A DNA stretch of 39,769 nucleotides from Flavobacteriaceae bacterium (GCA_947373225.1 CANBWX010000016.1:1-39769); one strand, 5' to 3'. Shown: positions 24,921 to 33,815, numbered from the stretch's first letter. Notes: generated by a model not told the origin, from the sequence alone. Numbers and translations: made by a program.

Positions 24921-26252
24921 ATGTCTAATATACTTCCGTTTTTACTGATTTTTATTATTGCACTTGTCATCGGTATTTTCATTGGAAAACTACTGTTTTC
25001 GGCAAAATCACAATCAGAAAAAGCATTTCTTGAAGAAAAACTAAACGATTTCAAAGCACAAGCTGCAATTGAAAAAACTAATTTCGAAAAACAATTGCAA
25101 CAAAGTATTCAGGAAAAAGAAAGCATTCGCAACGAAAAGGAAGCCATAAATATCCAATTGACCAAGAAAGAAGTAGATTTTGAAAATCTTTGGCAACGCA
25201 ACAAAGAACAAAAAGAAGAAGTCGAAAAATTACAGGAAAAATTCACCAAGGAATTCGAGAATTTAGCCAATAAAATATTGGAAGAAAAATCGAGTAAGTT
25301 TACCGAACAGAATAAGGAAAATATGAAAAATATCTTGACACCTTTGCAAGATAAAATTCAATTATTCGAAAAGAAAGTCGAAGACACTCACAAAGAAAGT
25401 ATCGATTATCACGCAGCTTTACGTCAACAAATCCTAGGCTTGAGCGAAATGAATGCTCAAATGAGTAAGGAAACTTTGAACCTTACCAAAGCATTAAAAG
25501 GGGATAGTAAAATGCAAGGAAATTGGGGCGAATTGGTTCTGGAACGCGTTCTCGAAAAATCAGGATTGGAAAAAGACCGCGAATATTATGTGCAACAATC
25601 GCACACGAACGAAGAAGGACAGCGTGTTTTTCCGGATGTTGTGATCAATCTTCCTGATGGAAAAAAGATGATTGTCGATTCGAAAGTATCGCTAACGGCT
25701 TATGAAAAATTCATCAACGAAGAGGATGATACTCTAAAAAGTGGTTATTTAAAAGAACACGTCAATTCGATAAAACGCCATGTAGAGCAACTTGGAGAAA
25801 AAAATTATCAGGATTTATATCAAATCGAAAGCCCCGATTTTGTACTGCTTTTCATCCCGATGGAACCCGCATTTGCAATGGCTTTGAACGAAGACACTAC
25901 ATTATACAATAAAGCTTTCGAAAAAAATATTGTTATTGTAACCCCTTCCACATTATTGGCTACTTTACGCACAATTGACAGTATGTGGGCCAACCAAAAA
26001 CAACAAGAAAACGCTTTTGAAATTGCTCGACAAGCAGGTGCTTTATATGATAAATTTGAAGGTTTTGTAACCGATTTAATCAAAATTGGAAAGAAAATTG
26101 ACGAAAGTAAAGTTGAATATGGCTTTGCTATGAATAAATTGGTTGAAGGAAAAGGAAACCTAATTACAAGCGTTGAAAAACTGAAAAAAATGGGAGCAAA
26201 AGCTAAGAAAGCGCTTCCGGAAAACATATTAAATAGAGCTGAAAAAGAATAA
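24921..26252 (+). CDS. rmuC: DNA recombination protein RmuC
   Basis: 443 aa from ATG 24921 (MSNILPFLLIFIIALVIGIFIG), giving an N-terminal membrane anchor. The 37 codons upstream in frame overlap the promoter of the divergent gene and are rejected. A long coiled coil (residues about 30-150, Lys/Glu/Gln-rich) precedes the RmuC nuclease-like core: MQGNWGELVLERVLEKSGL, FPDVVINLPDGKKMIVDSKVSLTAYEKF, FVLLFIPMEPAFAMAL and TPSTLLATLRTIDSMW. Thought to limit rearrangements between inverted repeats. Confidence 0.95.
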   Translation: MSNILPFLLIFIIALVIGIFIGKLLFSAKSQSEKAFLEEKLNDFKAQAAIEKTNFEKQLQQSIQEKESIRNEKEAINIQLTKKEVDFENLWQRNKEQKEEVEKLQEKFTKEFENLANKILEEKSSKFTEQNKENMKNILTPLQDKIQLFEKKVEDTHKESIDYHAALRQQILGLSEMNAQMSKETLNLTKALKGDSKMQGNWGELVLERVLEKSGLEKDREYYVQQSHTNEEGQRVFPDVVINLPDGKKMIVDSKVSLTAYEKFINEEDDTLKSGYLKEHVNSIKRHVEQLGEKNYQDLYQIESPDFVLLFIPMEPAFAMALNEDTTLYNKAFEKNIVIVTPSTLLATLRTIDSMWANQKQQENAFEIARQAGALYDKFEGFVTDLIKIGKKIDESKVEYGFAMNKLVEGKGNLITSVEKLKKMGAKAKKALPENILNRAEKE

Positions 26253-26279
26253 AATAAAAAAATAAAATCAATAAATGTT

Positions 26280-26645
26280 ATGAGAAAATTTTTAGGAATT
26301 ACTATTGGGTTAGTAGTATTAGCAGCTGTTTGCTACTTCAGTTTTATGTATTTTGCAAGTTACAGCGATGGGGATCGAACTGGTCAATTAGTAAAATTTA
26401 GCCACAAAGGAATGGTTTTAAAAACTTGGGAAGGAGAAATCAATCAAGGAATTTCAGGAGGACAAGTATTTGCATTTTCAGTCTTGGACAGCGATGAAAA
26501 AGTTATTAGTGATTTGAAAGATTTAGAAGGTCAATATGTAAAAGTCTCTTATGTAGAACGTTACAAAACATTTCCATGGTGGGGTGACACCAAGTATTTT
26601 GTTACTGCAGTAAAAAAGGAAAGCTCTCCTTTTAACATAAAATAA
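26280..26645 (+). CDS. Conserved hypothetical membrane-anchored protein
   Basis: 121 aa. One N-terminal membrane helix (residues 5-27, FLGITIGLVVLAAVCYFSFMYFA), then a ~90-residue external domain: SDGDRTGQLVKFSHKGMVLKTWEGEINQG...FAFSVLDSDEKVISDLKDLEGQYVKVSYVERYKTFPWWGDTKYFVTAVKK. I know this type of small Flavobacteria protein as a hypothetical, sometimes mislabelled 6-phosphogluconate dehydrogenase. No catalytic motif seen. It follows rmuC by 27 bp and may be cotranscribed. Confidence 0.85.
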   Translation: MRKFLGITIGLVVLAAVCYFSFMYFASYSDGDRTGQLVKFSHKGMVLKTWEGEINQGISGGQVFAFSVLDSDEKVISDLKDLEGQYVKVSYVERYKTFPWWGDTKYFVTAVKKESSPFNIK

Positions 26646-26659
26646 GCCATTTATATTTT

Positions 26660-26701
26660 GTATTTCTATTGAAATATTTTCTAACATTTCAATAGAAATA
26701 C
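26660..26701. terminator. Strong hairpin after the rmuC operon
   Basis: Perfect 16-bp stem GTATTTCTATTGAAAT (26660-26675) / 26686-26701 with a 10-nt loop. No U-run follows on the plus strand. It lies 15 bp past the stop of the small membrane protein. Confidence 0.6.
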
Positions 26702-26745
26702 ATATTAAATAGCGTAACTTTAAGTAATTCAATTCGTATGTCAAT

Positions 26746-27285
26746 ATGAAAACAATTACTTCTATTATTCTGCTAGTTTTTTCCCTTACTGCTTTTGCTC
26801 AAAACGAAATGATTACTAATAAAGGAATCGTAACTTTTGAAGCATCAATTCCTTTATATGAAGAAAACAAAGCGGTAAATGAAACGGTTTATTGCATTTT
26901 GAATATTAAAACTGGGGAAATAAAAAGTCTAGTTTTAATTAAAGATTTTCAATTTAAAATTCCATTAATGGAAGAACATTTCAATGAAATTTACTTAGAA
27001 AGTAATCGCTATCCAAAAGCAATTTTTAAAGGCAAAATTCAAGGTTTCAATTGGAATATTATTGGAACCAAACCAAAAGAATTTGAAATAAAAGGTAAGC
27101 TAGAAATACACGGAAAAAGAAAGGAAATTACTAGTATTATAGTTCTTCGAAAAGTGAATAACGACTTAGAACTTCTCTCTAATTTCAATATTGATCTCAA
27201 AGATTTCAACATAAAAATACCAAAAATACTAAGTATAAAAATAGCAGAAACTGCTAATATAAAAACATCATACTTATTAAAATAG
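26746..27285 (+). CDS. YceI-like periplasmic protein
   Basis: 179 aa. Signal peptide residues 1-18 (MKTITSIILLVFSLTAFA). The body is a YceI-type lipocalin-like barrel: GIVTFEASIPLYEE...VNETVYCILNIKTGEIKSLVLIKDFQFKIPLMEEHFNEIYLESNRYPKAIFKGKI and IKGKLEIHGKRKEI. Members bind isoprenoid-like lipids, but this is a short divergent member and its ligand cannot be deduced. It converges with the TIGR01777 gene, ends 2 bp apart. Confidence 0.85.
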   Translation: MKTITSIILLVFSLTAFAQNEMITNKGIVTFEASIPLYEENKAVNETVYCILNIKTGEIKSLVLIKDFQFKIPLMEEHFNEIYLESNRYPKAIFKGKIQGFNWNIIGTKPKEFEIKGKLEIHGKRKEITSIIVLRKVNNDLELLSNFNIDLKDFNIKIPKILSIKIAETANIKTSYLLK

Positions 27286-27287
27286 AT

Positions 27288-28202
27288 CTATTTTTCTAAA
27301 CAATTCCTGAGCGCTAATTTTAAATTTTTAAATTGAAATTTAAAACCTAATTCCTCAATCTTTTCAGAAGAAACGCGTCTTCCAGTCAGAATTATTTGAG
27401 CCATTTCTCCCATTCCCAATCTTATTATAAATGCAGGAACATTAGGTAACCAAATAGAATAACCAAAAAATTTCGCCAATGTTTTCGAAAAAATAGCATT
27501 CGTTGTATTGTCATTAATTGCTGCATTATAAGCGCCATTCATATTTATATTGTTTAAAGCTTCTAAATAAATACTACACAAATCATCAACATGAATCCAA
27601 GGCATATATTGCCTTCCTGAACCTAAAGCTGAACCCAATTTTAATTTAAAAATGGGAACTAATTTCTTCAAAAAACCATCGTCTTTTCCTAAGACTAATC
27701 CAGTACGAATTTTTACCGTACGAATATTCAAATCACTAATTTTATCCGCAGCAGCTTCCCATTTTTGGCACGTAATTCCTAAAAAATCGTTAGCAGGAAT
27801 TGTGTCTTCATGACAAATTTCAGGACCATTTACGGCTCCATAAATACCTATTCCTGAAGCAGAAACGAAAGCTTCAATTTTTTTGTTATTTATTTTTAAA
27901 GCATCATAAATCAATTGAATAGATAATTCTCTACTTTGAATAATTGCTTTTTTCCTTTTTGTAGTCCATCTTTCACCAGCAATATTTTCTCCGGCAAGAT
28001 GAATAATAAAATTCGCATTCAAAACAGATTTTTCGTCTATATATTGATTATCAACATCCCATTGATAATAAGATACATCAGCTGTGTTTTGTTGCTGATT
28101 TCTACTCAAAATTGAAACAGAAAAACCATTCTTTATTAACAAATCCGTCAAATGTTTTCCAACGAATCCTGAACCACCACTTATTAATACATTTTTTTTC
28201 AT
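27288..28202 (-). CDS. TIGR01777 family NAD(P)-dependent oxidoreductase (SDR39U1-like)
   Basis: 304 aa, the family's usual length. Rossmann loop ISGGSGFVGKHLTDLL (residues 7-22), then NFIIHLAGENIAGERWTTKRKKAI, FVSASGIGIYG, CQKWEAAADKI, TGLVLGKDDGFL and MPWIHVDDLC. Extended SDR; role in bacteria poorly known, related to YfcH. The 120-bp region to the divergent TetR operon holds the TGTTTAAC/GTTAAACA operator, so it may belong to the same regulon. Its promoter (TAGATTTG, 28210-28217) is so close that the transcript should be nearly leaderless. Confidence 0.93.
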   Translation of the reverse strand: MKKNVLISGGSGFVGKHLTDLLIKNGFSVSILSRNQQQNTADVSYYQWDVDNQYIDEKSVLNANFIIHLAGENIAGERWTTKRKKAIIQSRELSIQLIYDALKINNKKIEAFVSASGIGIYGAVNGPEICHEDTIPANDFLGITCQKWEAAADKISDLNIRTVKIRTGLVLGKDDGFLKKLVPIFKLKLGSALGSGRQYMPWIHVDDLCSIYLEALNNINMNGAYNAAINDNTTNAIFSKTLAKFFGYSIWLPNVPAFIIRLGMGEMAQIILTGRRVSSEKIEELGFKFQFKNLKLALRNCLEK

Positions 28203-28209
28203 AACAGTA

Positions 28210-28243
28210 CAAATCTAAACATTTTATATGAATCTAAAACATT
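28210..28243 (-). promoter_or_regulatory. Promoter region of the TIGR01777 gene with a direct repeat
   Basis: TAGATTTG on the minus strand (28210-28217), an exact TAnnTTTG ending 8 bp before the start codon. AATCTAAACATT (28212-28223) is repeated as AATCTAAAACATT (28231-28243), 19 bp apart, which may be a binding site. Confidence 0.5.
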
Positions 28244-28254
28244 AACATTTAATT

Positions 28255-28285
28255 TTGTTTAACTTTTTTATTATTTAGTTAAACA
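28255..28285. promoter_or_regulatory. Operator-like inverted repeat shared with crtI (TetR-UbiB-FolE operon side)
   Basis: TTGTTTAAC (28255-28263), 14 nt, GTTAAACA (28278-28285). Same half-sites and same 14-nt spacer as 37461-37492 in front of crtI. Located between the divergent TIGR01777 and TetR-like genes. Probable binding site for the CarH-like MerR regulator or the local TetR protein. Confidence 0.7.
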
Positions 28286-28322
28286 TTACGTATCTTTACC
28301 ATCTAATTTAAAATCACTCAAA

Positions 28323-28982
28323 ATGGCATCTAAAAAATCTAAACCAACAAGAGACACAATTGTTTCTATGTATATGAATTACAGATTAGAAAATAATGAA
28401 AAGCCTAAGTCCGTATATCAGTTTGCAAAAACAAATGGCTTTGATGAAACTGAATTTTATTCCTTTTTTGGAAATCTAGAAAGTGCAGAAAAAGAAGTTT
28501 TTAAAATATTTTTAGAGAAAACAGTCGAATTAATTCAGAAAGATACTAATTATGAAACTTATGATATGAAGTCAAAAATGTTGAGTTTCTACTTTACATT
28601 TTTCGAAATTTTGTCGGCAAACAGAAGTTACGTTGTGCTGTCTTTGAAAGAAGAAAGTAACCAACTCAAAAATTTAATGCAACTTTCTAGTCTAAGAAGT
28701 AATTTCAAAAAATATATTTCAGAGATTATTTCAGATGAAATTAGAATTAAAAACGAAAAATTTCAAGATTTTCAAAAAAAGGCAATTCAGGAAACTGCTT
28801 GGATTCAACTTTTAATAACAATGAAATTTTGGTTGAATGATGAATCGCCTGCTTTCGAAAAAACAGACATTTACATAGAAAAATCAGTTTCCTTAAGTTT
28901 CGAATTGATGAATACTGCGCCTCTAGACAGCTTAATCGATTTTGGGAAATTTATTTTTAAAGAAAAAATCCAAACACTATAA
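28323..28982 (+). CDS. TetR-family-like transcriptional regulator
   Basis: 219 aa. Residues about 8-60 (TRDTIVSMYMNYRLENNEKPKSVYQFAKTNGFDETEFYSFFGNLESAEKEVF) follow the TetR N-terminal helix-turn-helix pattern with FYSFFGN in the place of the usual tyrosine-phenylalanine turn. The rest is all-helical ligand-binding or dimerisation domain (SFELMNTAPLDSLIDFGKFIFKEK). First gene of a five-gene operon; its stop overlaps the UbiB ATG. Ligand unknown. Confidence 0.85.
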   Translation: MASKKSKPTRDTIVSMYMNYRLENNEKPKSVYQFAKTNGFDETEFYSFFGNLESAEKEVFKIFLEKTVELIQKDTNYETYDMKSKMLSFYFTFFEILSANRSYVVLSLKEESNQLKNLMQLSSLRSNFKKYISEIISDEIRIKNEKFQDFQKKAIQETAWIQLLITMKFWLNDESPAFEKTDIYIEKSVSLSFELMNTAPLDSLIDFGKFIFKEKIQTL

Positions 28983-30286
28983 TGAAAACAATAGACTATA
29001 TTCCAACTTCAAAAATAGAAAGAGCTACAAAACTCGTTCAAACCGGTGCCAAAGTTGGAGTTAATTACCTGAAATATTACGGCGAAAAAATGGTAAATCC
29101 AGAAATGAACCGTGACAAACTCAACGAAAATAATGCCGAAGACATTTACGACGGACTAAAAAGTTTGAAAGGAAGTGCACTAAAAGTGGCGCAAATGTTG
29201 AGCATGGACAAGAGTTTTTTGCCCCAAGCTTATGTAGAGAAATTTTCATTGTCACAGTTTTCTGTTCCGCCACTTTCAGCGCCATTAGTTTTGAAAACAT
29301 TCAAGAACAATTTTGGAAAAACTCCATATGAAATATTCGACGAATTCAATGCTAATTCGGTTAATGCAGCGAGCATCGGACAAGTCCATTTGGCTGTAAA
29401 AGACAACAAAAAGCTGGCTGTAAAAATTCAATATCCTGGTGTTGCCAATAGTATTTCATCTGATTTGGCATTGGTAAAACCCATTGCCATTAGAATGTTT
29501 AACCTTCAAGGGAAAGATTCCGACAAGTATTTTAAGGAAGTTGAAGACAAATTGATTGAGGAAACTAACTATTTATTAGAACTAAAACAAAGCCAAGAAG
29601 TTGTAGATGCATGCAATAAAATAGAAAATCTTGTTTTCCCAAATTACTATCCAAAATATTCATCGGAGAAAATAATCACGATGGATTGGATGGCAGGAAT
29701 TCATCTTTCGGAGTTTACCATTACCAATTCAGATCAAGAAATAGCCGATAAAATTGGTCAAGCGCTTTGGGATTTCTACATGTACCAAATTCATATTTTG
29801 AAAAAAGTACACGCAGATCCGCATCCGGGAAATTTTTTGGTAAACCAAGAAAATCAATTGGTTGCGCTAGATTTTGGTTGTATGAAACAAATTCCAAACG
29901 AATTCTACGTTCCTTATTTTGAATTAATCAACAAGGAAGTGATCGACAATAACCAACTATTTTCAGAAAAATTATTCGAATTAGAAATTCTAAGAATTGA
30001 TGATTCCAAAGAAGAAATAGAATATTTCACGCAGATGTTTTATGATTTATTATCGCTGTTTACCAAGCCTTTTCAATCGGAAACTTTCGATTTTTCGGAC
30101 GAAGAATTCTTCGGTAACATAGCGCAATTGGGAGAACGATTTGCCAAAGACACCAATTTGCGAAAAATGAATGGAAATCGAGGATCGAAGCATTTCATTT
30201 ATATGAACCGAACCTTTTTTGGATTATACAATTTAATGTTCGATTTGAAAGCTAAAATTTTGGTAAACGAATATATAAAATACTAA
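28982..30286 (+). CDS. UbiB/AarF/ABC1 family atypical kinase
   Basis: 434 aa. ABC1 motifs: LKGSALKVAQMLSMD (the KxGQ motif reads KVAQ), NAASIGQVHLAVKDNKKLAVKIQYPGV (lysine of the ATP pocket), HADPHPGNFLV and ALDFGCMKQ (DFG-like). Family members support prenyl-lipid/quinone synthesis by an unresolved ATPase activity. The start overlaps the TetR stop by one base; the TIGR03643 gene begins 2 bp after the stop. Its grouping with FolE and photoprotective genes suggests a role in isoprenoid-lipid homeostasis under light, which is inference. Confidence 0.93.
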   Translation: MKTIDYIPTSKIERATKLVQTGAKVGVNYLKYYGEKMVNPEMNRDKLNENNAEDIYDGLKSLKGSALKVAQMLSMDKSFLPQAYVEKFSLSQFSVPPLSAPLVLKTFKNNFGKTPYEIFDEFNANSVNAASIGQVHLAVKDNKKLAVKIQYPGVANSISSDLALVKPIAIRMFNLQGKDSDKYFKEVEDKLIEETNYLLELKQSQEVVDACNKIENLVFPNYYPKYSSEKIITMDWMAGIHLSEFTITNSDQEIADKIGQALWDFYMYQIHILKKVHADPHPGNFLVNQENQLVALDFGCMKQIPNEFYVPYFELINKEVIDNNQLFSEKLFELEILRIDDSKEEIEYFTQMFYDLLSLFTKPFQSETFDFSDEEFFGNIAQLGERFAKDTNLRKMNGNRGSKHFIYMNRTFFGLYNLMFDLKAKILVNEYIKY

Positions 30287-30288
30287 GC

Positions 30289-30567
30289 TTGAAAAAAGAA
30301 TTATCCGATATTGAAAAAGACAGAATCATAGAAATGGCTTGGGAAGACCGAACCACTTTTGATGCAATTTTGCTGCAATTCGGGTTAAAAGAAAAAGAAG
30401 TAATCTACTTGATGCGAATTGAAATGAAACCTTCGAGCTTTAGAATGTGGCGAGAAAGAGTTCAAGGTAGGAAAACAAAACACGAAAAACTGAGAGATTT
30501 TAGAGAAGGAAGATTCAAATGTACAATGCAACGACAAATCAACAATAACAAAATTTCAAAGCGTTAG
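30289..30567 (+). CDS. TIGR03643 family protein
   Basis: 92 aa, TTG start (no ATG is closer). Body LSDIEKDRIIEMAWEDRTTFDAILLQFGLKEKEVIYLMRIEMKPSSFRMWRERVQGRKTKHEKL is the whole TIGR03643 signature, with an HTH-like first half and basic second half. Its function is unknown; in many bacteria it sits beside cryptochrome/photolyase genes, as here. Basic, possibly nucleic-acid binding. Confidence 0.92.
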   Translation: MKKELSDIEKDRIIEMAWEDRTTFDAILLQFGLKEKEVIYLMRIEMKPSSFRMWRERVQGRKTKHEKLRDFREGRFKCTMQRQINNNKISKR

Positions 30568-30581
30568 AATTAAATAAAAAT

Positions 30582-31265
30582 ATGAAAAACATTGTAATCA
30601 TTGGCGGTAGCAAGGGAATTGGCAATGCGATTTTATTGCAGCAATTAGAGACAAACAAGGTTTATAACATTAGCCGAAATGCGCCTGAAATTACGCATCA
30701 AAACTTAAAACATTATTCATTAGATGTTTTGCAGGACGAACTTCCTGAGATAGAAAACATTGATTGCTTGATTTATTGTCCGGGTTCGATTAATTTAAAA
30801 CCTATTGGCAGTTTGAGCATCGATGATTTTAGAAAAGATTTCGAAATTAATTTAATTGGTGCGATAAAAACCATTCAGAAATATTTACCCGTTTTGAAGA
30901 AAGGAAACAATCCGTCGATCGTTTTATTTAGTACGGTGGCAGCAAAACTCGGTATGCCTTTTCACGCAAGTATCGCAACGGCAAAAGCAGGAGTTGAAGG
31001 ATTGGTAAAATCGCTTGGCGCGGAATTAGCCTCGGTGGTTCGCGTAAACGCCATTGCTCCTACCATTACAGAAACATCTCTTTCGGCAGGAATATTACGA
31101 AATGATCGCATGAAAGAAAATATGATGGAACGCCATCCTATGAAAAATTATTTAAAACCAGAAGAAGTGGCGCAAATGGCGAATTACCTGATTTCAGACC
31201 ATGCAAAATCAATCTCCGGACAGATTTTCGAAATGGATTATGGAATCGTGACTTTTAAAATATAA
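30582..31265 (+). CDS. Short-chain dehydrogenase/reductase family protein lacking the catalytic Tyr
   Basis: 227 aa. NAD(P)-binding GGSKGIGNAI (residues 8-17), YCPGSIN in place of NNAG, VLFSTVAAKLGMPFHASIATAKAGVEGL. The usual Ser-Tyr-x3-Lys triad is incomplete: the position four before the lysine is Ile, not Tyr. The proline-rich motif reads NAIAPTITETSL. Either a non-canonical reductase or a binding protein. Fourth gene of the TetR operon; the same SDR-TIGR03643-cryptochrome grouping occurs in proteobacteria. Confidence 0.9.
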   Translation: MKNIVIIGGSKGIGNAILLQQLETNKVYNISRNAPEITHQNLKHYSLDVLQDELPEIENIDCLIYCPGSINLKPIGSLSIDDFRKDFEINLIGAIKTIQKYLPVLKKGNNPSIVLFSTVAAKLGMPFHASIATAKAGVEGLVKSLGAELASVVRVNAIAPTITETSLSAGILRNDRMKENMMERHPMKNYLKPEEVAQMANYLISDHAKSISGQIFEMDYGIVTFKI

Positions 31266-31293
31266 ATAAAATTACATCACAATAAAATATAAA

Positions 31294-31908
31294 ATGATAG
31301 CAAATAAAATCAAAAGTTACGAAAAAGTAGAAGTATACGATACTGAAATGACGGATTCATTATCGGAAAATTATAGTGCAATAATAGAAAGTTTGGGTGA
31401 AGACATTAACCGCGAAGGTTTAGAAAAAACACCCGAAAGAATAGCAAAAGCGATGCAATTTTTGACTCATGGTTACGGATTAGATCCTTTAGAAATTCTA
31501 AAATCGGCATTGTTCACTGAAGATCACACGCAAATGATTGTTGTAAAAGACATTGAAGTGTATTCGATGTGTGAGCACCACATGCTACCGTTTTTTGGCA
31601 AAGCACATGTTGCTTATATCCCGAATGGAAAAATCGTTGGTTTAAGTAAAATTCCAAGGATTGTAGATGCTTTTGCCCGCAGAATGCAGGTTCAAGAAAG
31701 ATTGACAGATCAAATAAAAGATTGCATTCAAGAAGCATTAAACCCGCTTGGAGTTGCGGTTGTAATCGAAGCGCAACACATGTGCATGCAAATGCGAGGG
31801 ATTCAGAAACAAAATTCAGTTACAACGACCTCCTCATTTACGGGTGCTTTCGAAAAAGACAAAACCAGAAAAGAATTTATTAGCTTGGTTTCAAACAAAT
31901 TGAGTTAG
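31294..31908 (+). CDS. folE: GTP cyclohydrolase I
   Basis: 204 aa. First step of tetrahydrofolate synthesis, GTP to 7,8-dihydroneopterin triphosphate. Zinc ligands are present: [22 protein letters not shown] (Cys and His) and [16 protein letters not shown] (second Cys). Also [23 protein letters not shown]. Last gene of the TetR-UbiB operon, followed by a bidirectional terminator and the convergent photolyase gene. MTHF is an antenna of photolyases, so folE in this place fits a light-response unit. Confidence 0.97.
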   Translation: MIANKIKSYEKVEVYDTEMTDSLSENYSAIIESLGEDINREGLEKTPERIAKAMQFLTHGYGLDPLEILKSALFTEDHTQMIVVKDIEVYSMCEHHMLPFFGKAHVAYIPNGKIVGLSKIPRIVDAFARRMQVQERLTDQIKDCIQEALNPLGVAVVIEAQHMCMQMRGIQKQNSVTTTSSFTGAFEKDKTRKEFISLVSNKLS

Positions 31909-31916
31909 ATTAAAAT

Positions 31917-31957
31917 AAAAGCAGCTTCACGAATATAAAATTCGTGAAGCTGCTTTT
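31917..31957. terminator. Bidirectional terminator between folE and photolyase
   Basis: 18-bp perfect stem: AAAAGCAGCTTCACGAAT (31917-31934) / 31940-31957, loop ATAAA. Stem ends AAAA/TTTT give U-runs both ways. Confidence 0.93.
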
Positions 31958-31977
31958 ATAATTATTTCTTTTGAAAT

Positions 31978-33273
31978 TTATTTCAAAATTCCTGCTTTAT
32001 AAGTTGCTATCGCACGATCTCTAGCAAAAGCATGTTCTATCATAGGTTTTCCGTAGCCCAAATCGAATTCTGGAATCCATTTCCGAATGTAAATTCCTTT
32101 TTCGTCGAATTTCTTTAGTTGGATTTCAGGATTAAAAACTCTAAAATAAGGCGCTGCATCACAACCCGTGCCGGCCGCCCATTGCCAGTTTCCGACATTG
32201 GCAGACAATTCAAAATCTAATAATTTTTCGGCAAAATAAGCTTCGCCCCATTGCCAATTAATCAATAAATGCTTGCAGAGAAAACTTGCCACCACCATTC
32301 TCACCCGATTATGCATATATCCGGTTTCGTTCAATTCGCGCATTCCAGCGTCAACCATAGGATACCCAGTAGTTCCCGAACACCAGCGTTGAAAATCTTC
32401 TTCATTATTGCGCCACTCAATTCCATCATAAGCCGATTTGAAATTATGGGTGACAACCTTTGGAAAACTGAATAAAATTTGCATGAAAAACTCTCTCCAA
32501 ATCAATTCGCTCAAAAAAACTTGATTTTTATTCGAAGCCCAATTCACTAATTTTCGGATGCTTACGGTTCCAAAACGTAAATGTGGCGAAAGATGTGTCG
32601 TACTATCCAAAGCCGGGAAATCACGAGTTTGATCGTAATTAGTAACGTTTTTCAAGTTATGTGGAATCACTTTTATCCGACTTTCTTCAAATCCTATTTG
32701 TTCCAAAGTTGGAAAAGAAAAGCTGTTTTTATGAAAATTAGAAAACAAATCCGTAGCGTCATATTCCTGAACCGGAGCCATTGAGTTGTATTTCTCCAAC
32801 CATTTATTTTTATAAGGTGTATAAATGGTATAAGGCAATCCATCGGCTTTTGTAATTTCTTTTTCTTCGAAAATCACTTGATCTTTAAATGAAAAACAAG
32901 TTGTTTTATTGGTTTCCAATACTTCACAAATAGCCAAATCTCTTTTGATGGCAAACGGCTCGTAATCTTTATTGAAGAATACTTCCTTTACATCAAATTC
33001 TTGAATCAATGCTTGCCAAACTTCTTGAGTTTTACCTTTTTTAACCAAAATCGAACTACCAATTTCTTGTAGTTTCTGATTTATTTTCGAAAGCGAATCA
33101 TGAATAAAACCAACTCTAGCATCATTTTTTGGTAAACTATTCAAAATATTTTCATCAAAAATAAACAATGGAACAACCGGATATTTAGATTCTAAAGCGT
33201 GATATAAACCCACATTGTCATCTAATCGCAAATCTCTTCGGAACCAAAAAAGAGCTATTTCTTGCTTATTCAT
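31978..33273 (-). CDS. phrB: Deoxyribodipyrimidine photolyase (class I CPD type)
   Basis: 431 aa. Light-driven repair of cyclobutane pyrimidine dimers. N-terminal antenna domain (LFWFRRDLRLDDNVGLYHAL); FAD domain with STTHLSPHLRFGTVSIRKL, ELIWREFFMQIL, TGYPMVDAGMRELNETGYMHNRVRMVVASFL and LSANVGNWQWAAGTGCDAAPYFRVFNP. Length typical of class I photolyases. Start overlaps the end of the SRPBCC gene, so both are translated together. Convergent with folE. Confidence 0.95.
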   Translation of the reverse strand: MNKQEIALFWFRRDLRLDDNVGLYHALESKYPVVPLFIFDENILNSLPKNDARVGFIHDSLSKINQKLQEIGSSILVKKGKTQEVWQALIQEFDVKEVFFNKDYEPFAIKRDLAICEVLETNKTTCFSFKDQVIFEEKEITKADGLPYTIYTPYKNKWLEKYNSMAPVQEYDATDLFSNFHKNSFSFPTLEQIGFEESRIKVIPHNLKNVTNYDQTRDFPALDSTTHLSPHLRFGTVSIRKLVNWASNKNQVFLSELIWREFFMQILFSFPKVVTHNFKSAYDGIEWRNNEEDFQRWCSGTTGYPMVDAGMRELNETGYMHNRVRMVVASFLCKHLLINWQWGEAYFAEKLLDFELSANVGNWQWAAGTGCDAAPYFRVFNPEIQLKKFDEKGIYIRKWIPEFDLGYGKPMIEHAFARDRAIATYKAGILK

Positions 33274-33734
33274 TATTTAGAATTGAAAATTTCATCTACT
33301 TTAATCACTCTAAAATCAAAGATTTCCTTCAACTTATTTTTCACCATAAGCGAATTCATAATTCGACCAATGAAACCTAATGGCAAAGCATAATGAACTA
33401 AATCCGTCATTTTTGTTCCATTTTCTGTTGGTTCAAAAAAGTGTTTATGATGCCAAAGTGCATAAGGTCCAAAACGTTGTTCGTCAATAAAATAACTATT
33501 TTCTTTCACGAAAGTGATTTCGGTTACCCAAGTCAACTTTAAACCTAAAAGCGGAGAAACTTTATACTGGATAATTTGCCCGGCATACATTGATTTATTG
33601 TCGAAATCCGTGATCTGAAATCCCATTGTTTCGGGAGTTATTTTCTGCAAATTTCTTGGACTAGAGAAAAAAGTCCAGCATTCTTCGACCGTTGCGTTTA
33701 CATGTTGAACCGTTTCTTTTGTATATACTTTCAT
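33273..33734 (-). CDS. SRPBCC family protein
   Basis: 153 aa from ATG 33734 (MKVYTKETVQHVNATVEECWTFF). Helix-grip START-like fold: FFSSPRNLQKITPETMGF, KVSPLLGLKLTWVTEITF, YFIDEQRFGPYALWHHKHFFEPTENGTKMTDLVHYALPLGFIGRIMN. Such proteins bind hydrophobic ligands; ligand here unknown. The same gene sits next to photolyases in other bacteria. Overlaps phrB by one base. Confidence 0.9.
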   Translation of the reverse strand: MKVYTKETVQHVNATVEECWTFFSSPRNLQKITPETMGFQITDFDNKSMYAGQIIQYKVSPLLGLKLTWVTEITFVKENSYFIDEQRFGPYALWHHKHFFEPTENGTKMTDLVHYALPLGFIGRIMNSLMVKNKLKEIFDFRVIKVDEIFNSK

Positions 33735-33815
33735 ATGTTGATATTTATTGTTTTTTATAGGTCGTATGTAATTCACATATCTCCATTGGCGTTTACGACA
33801 AGTTTCCAGTCATGC

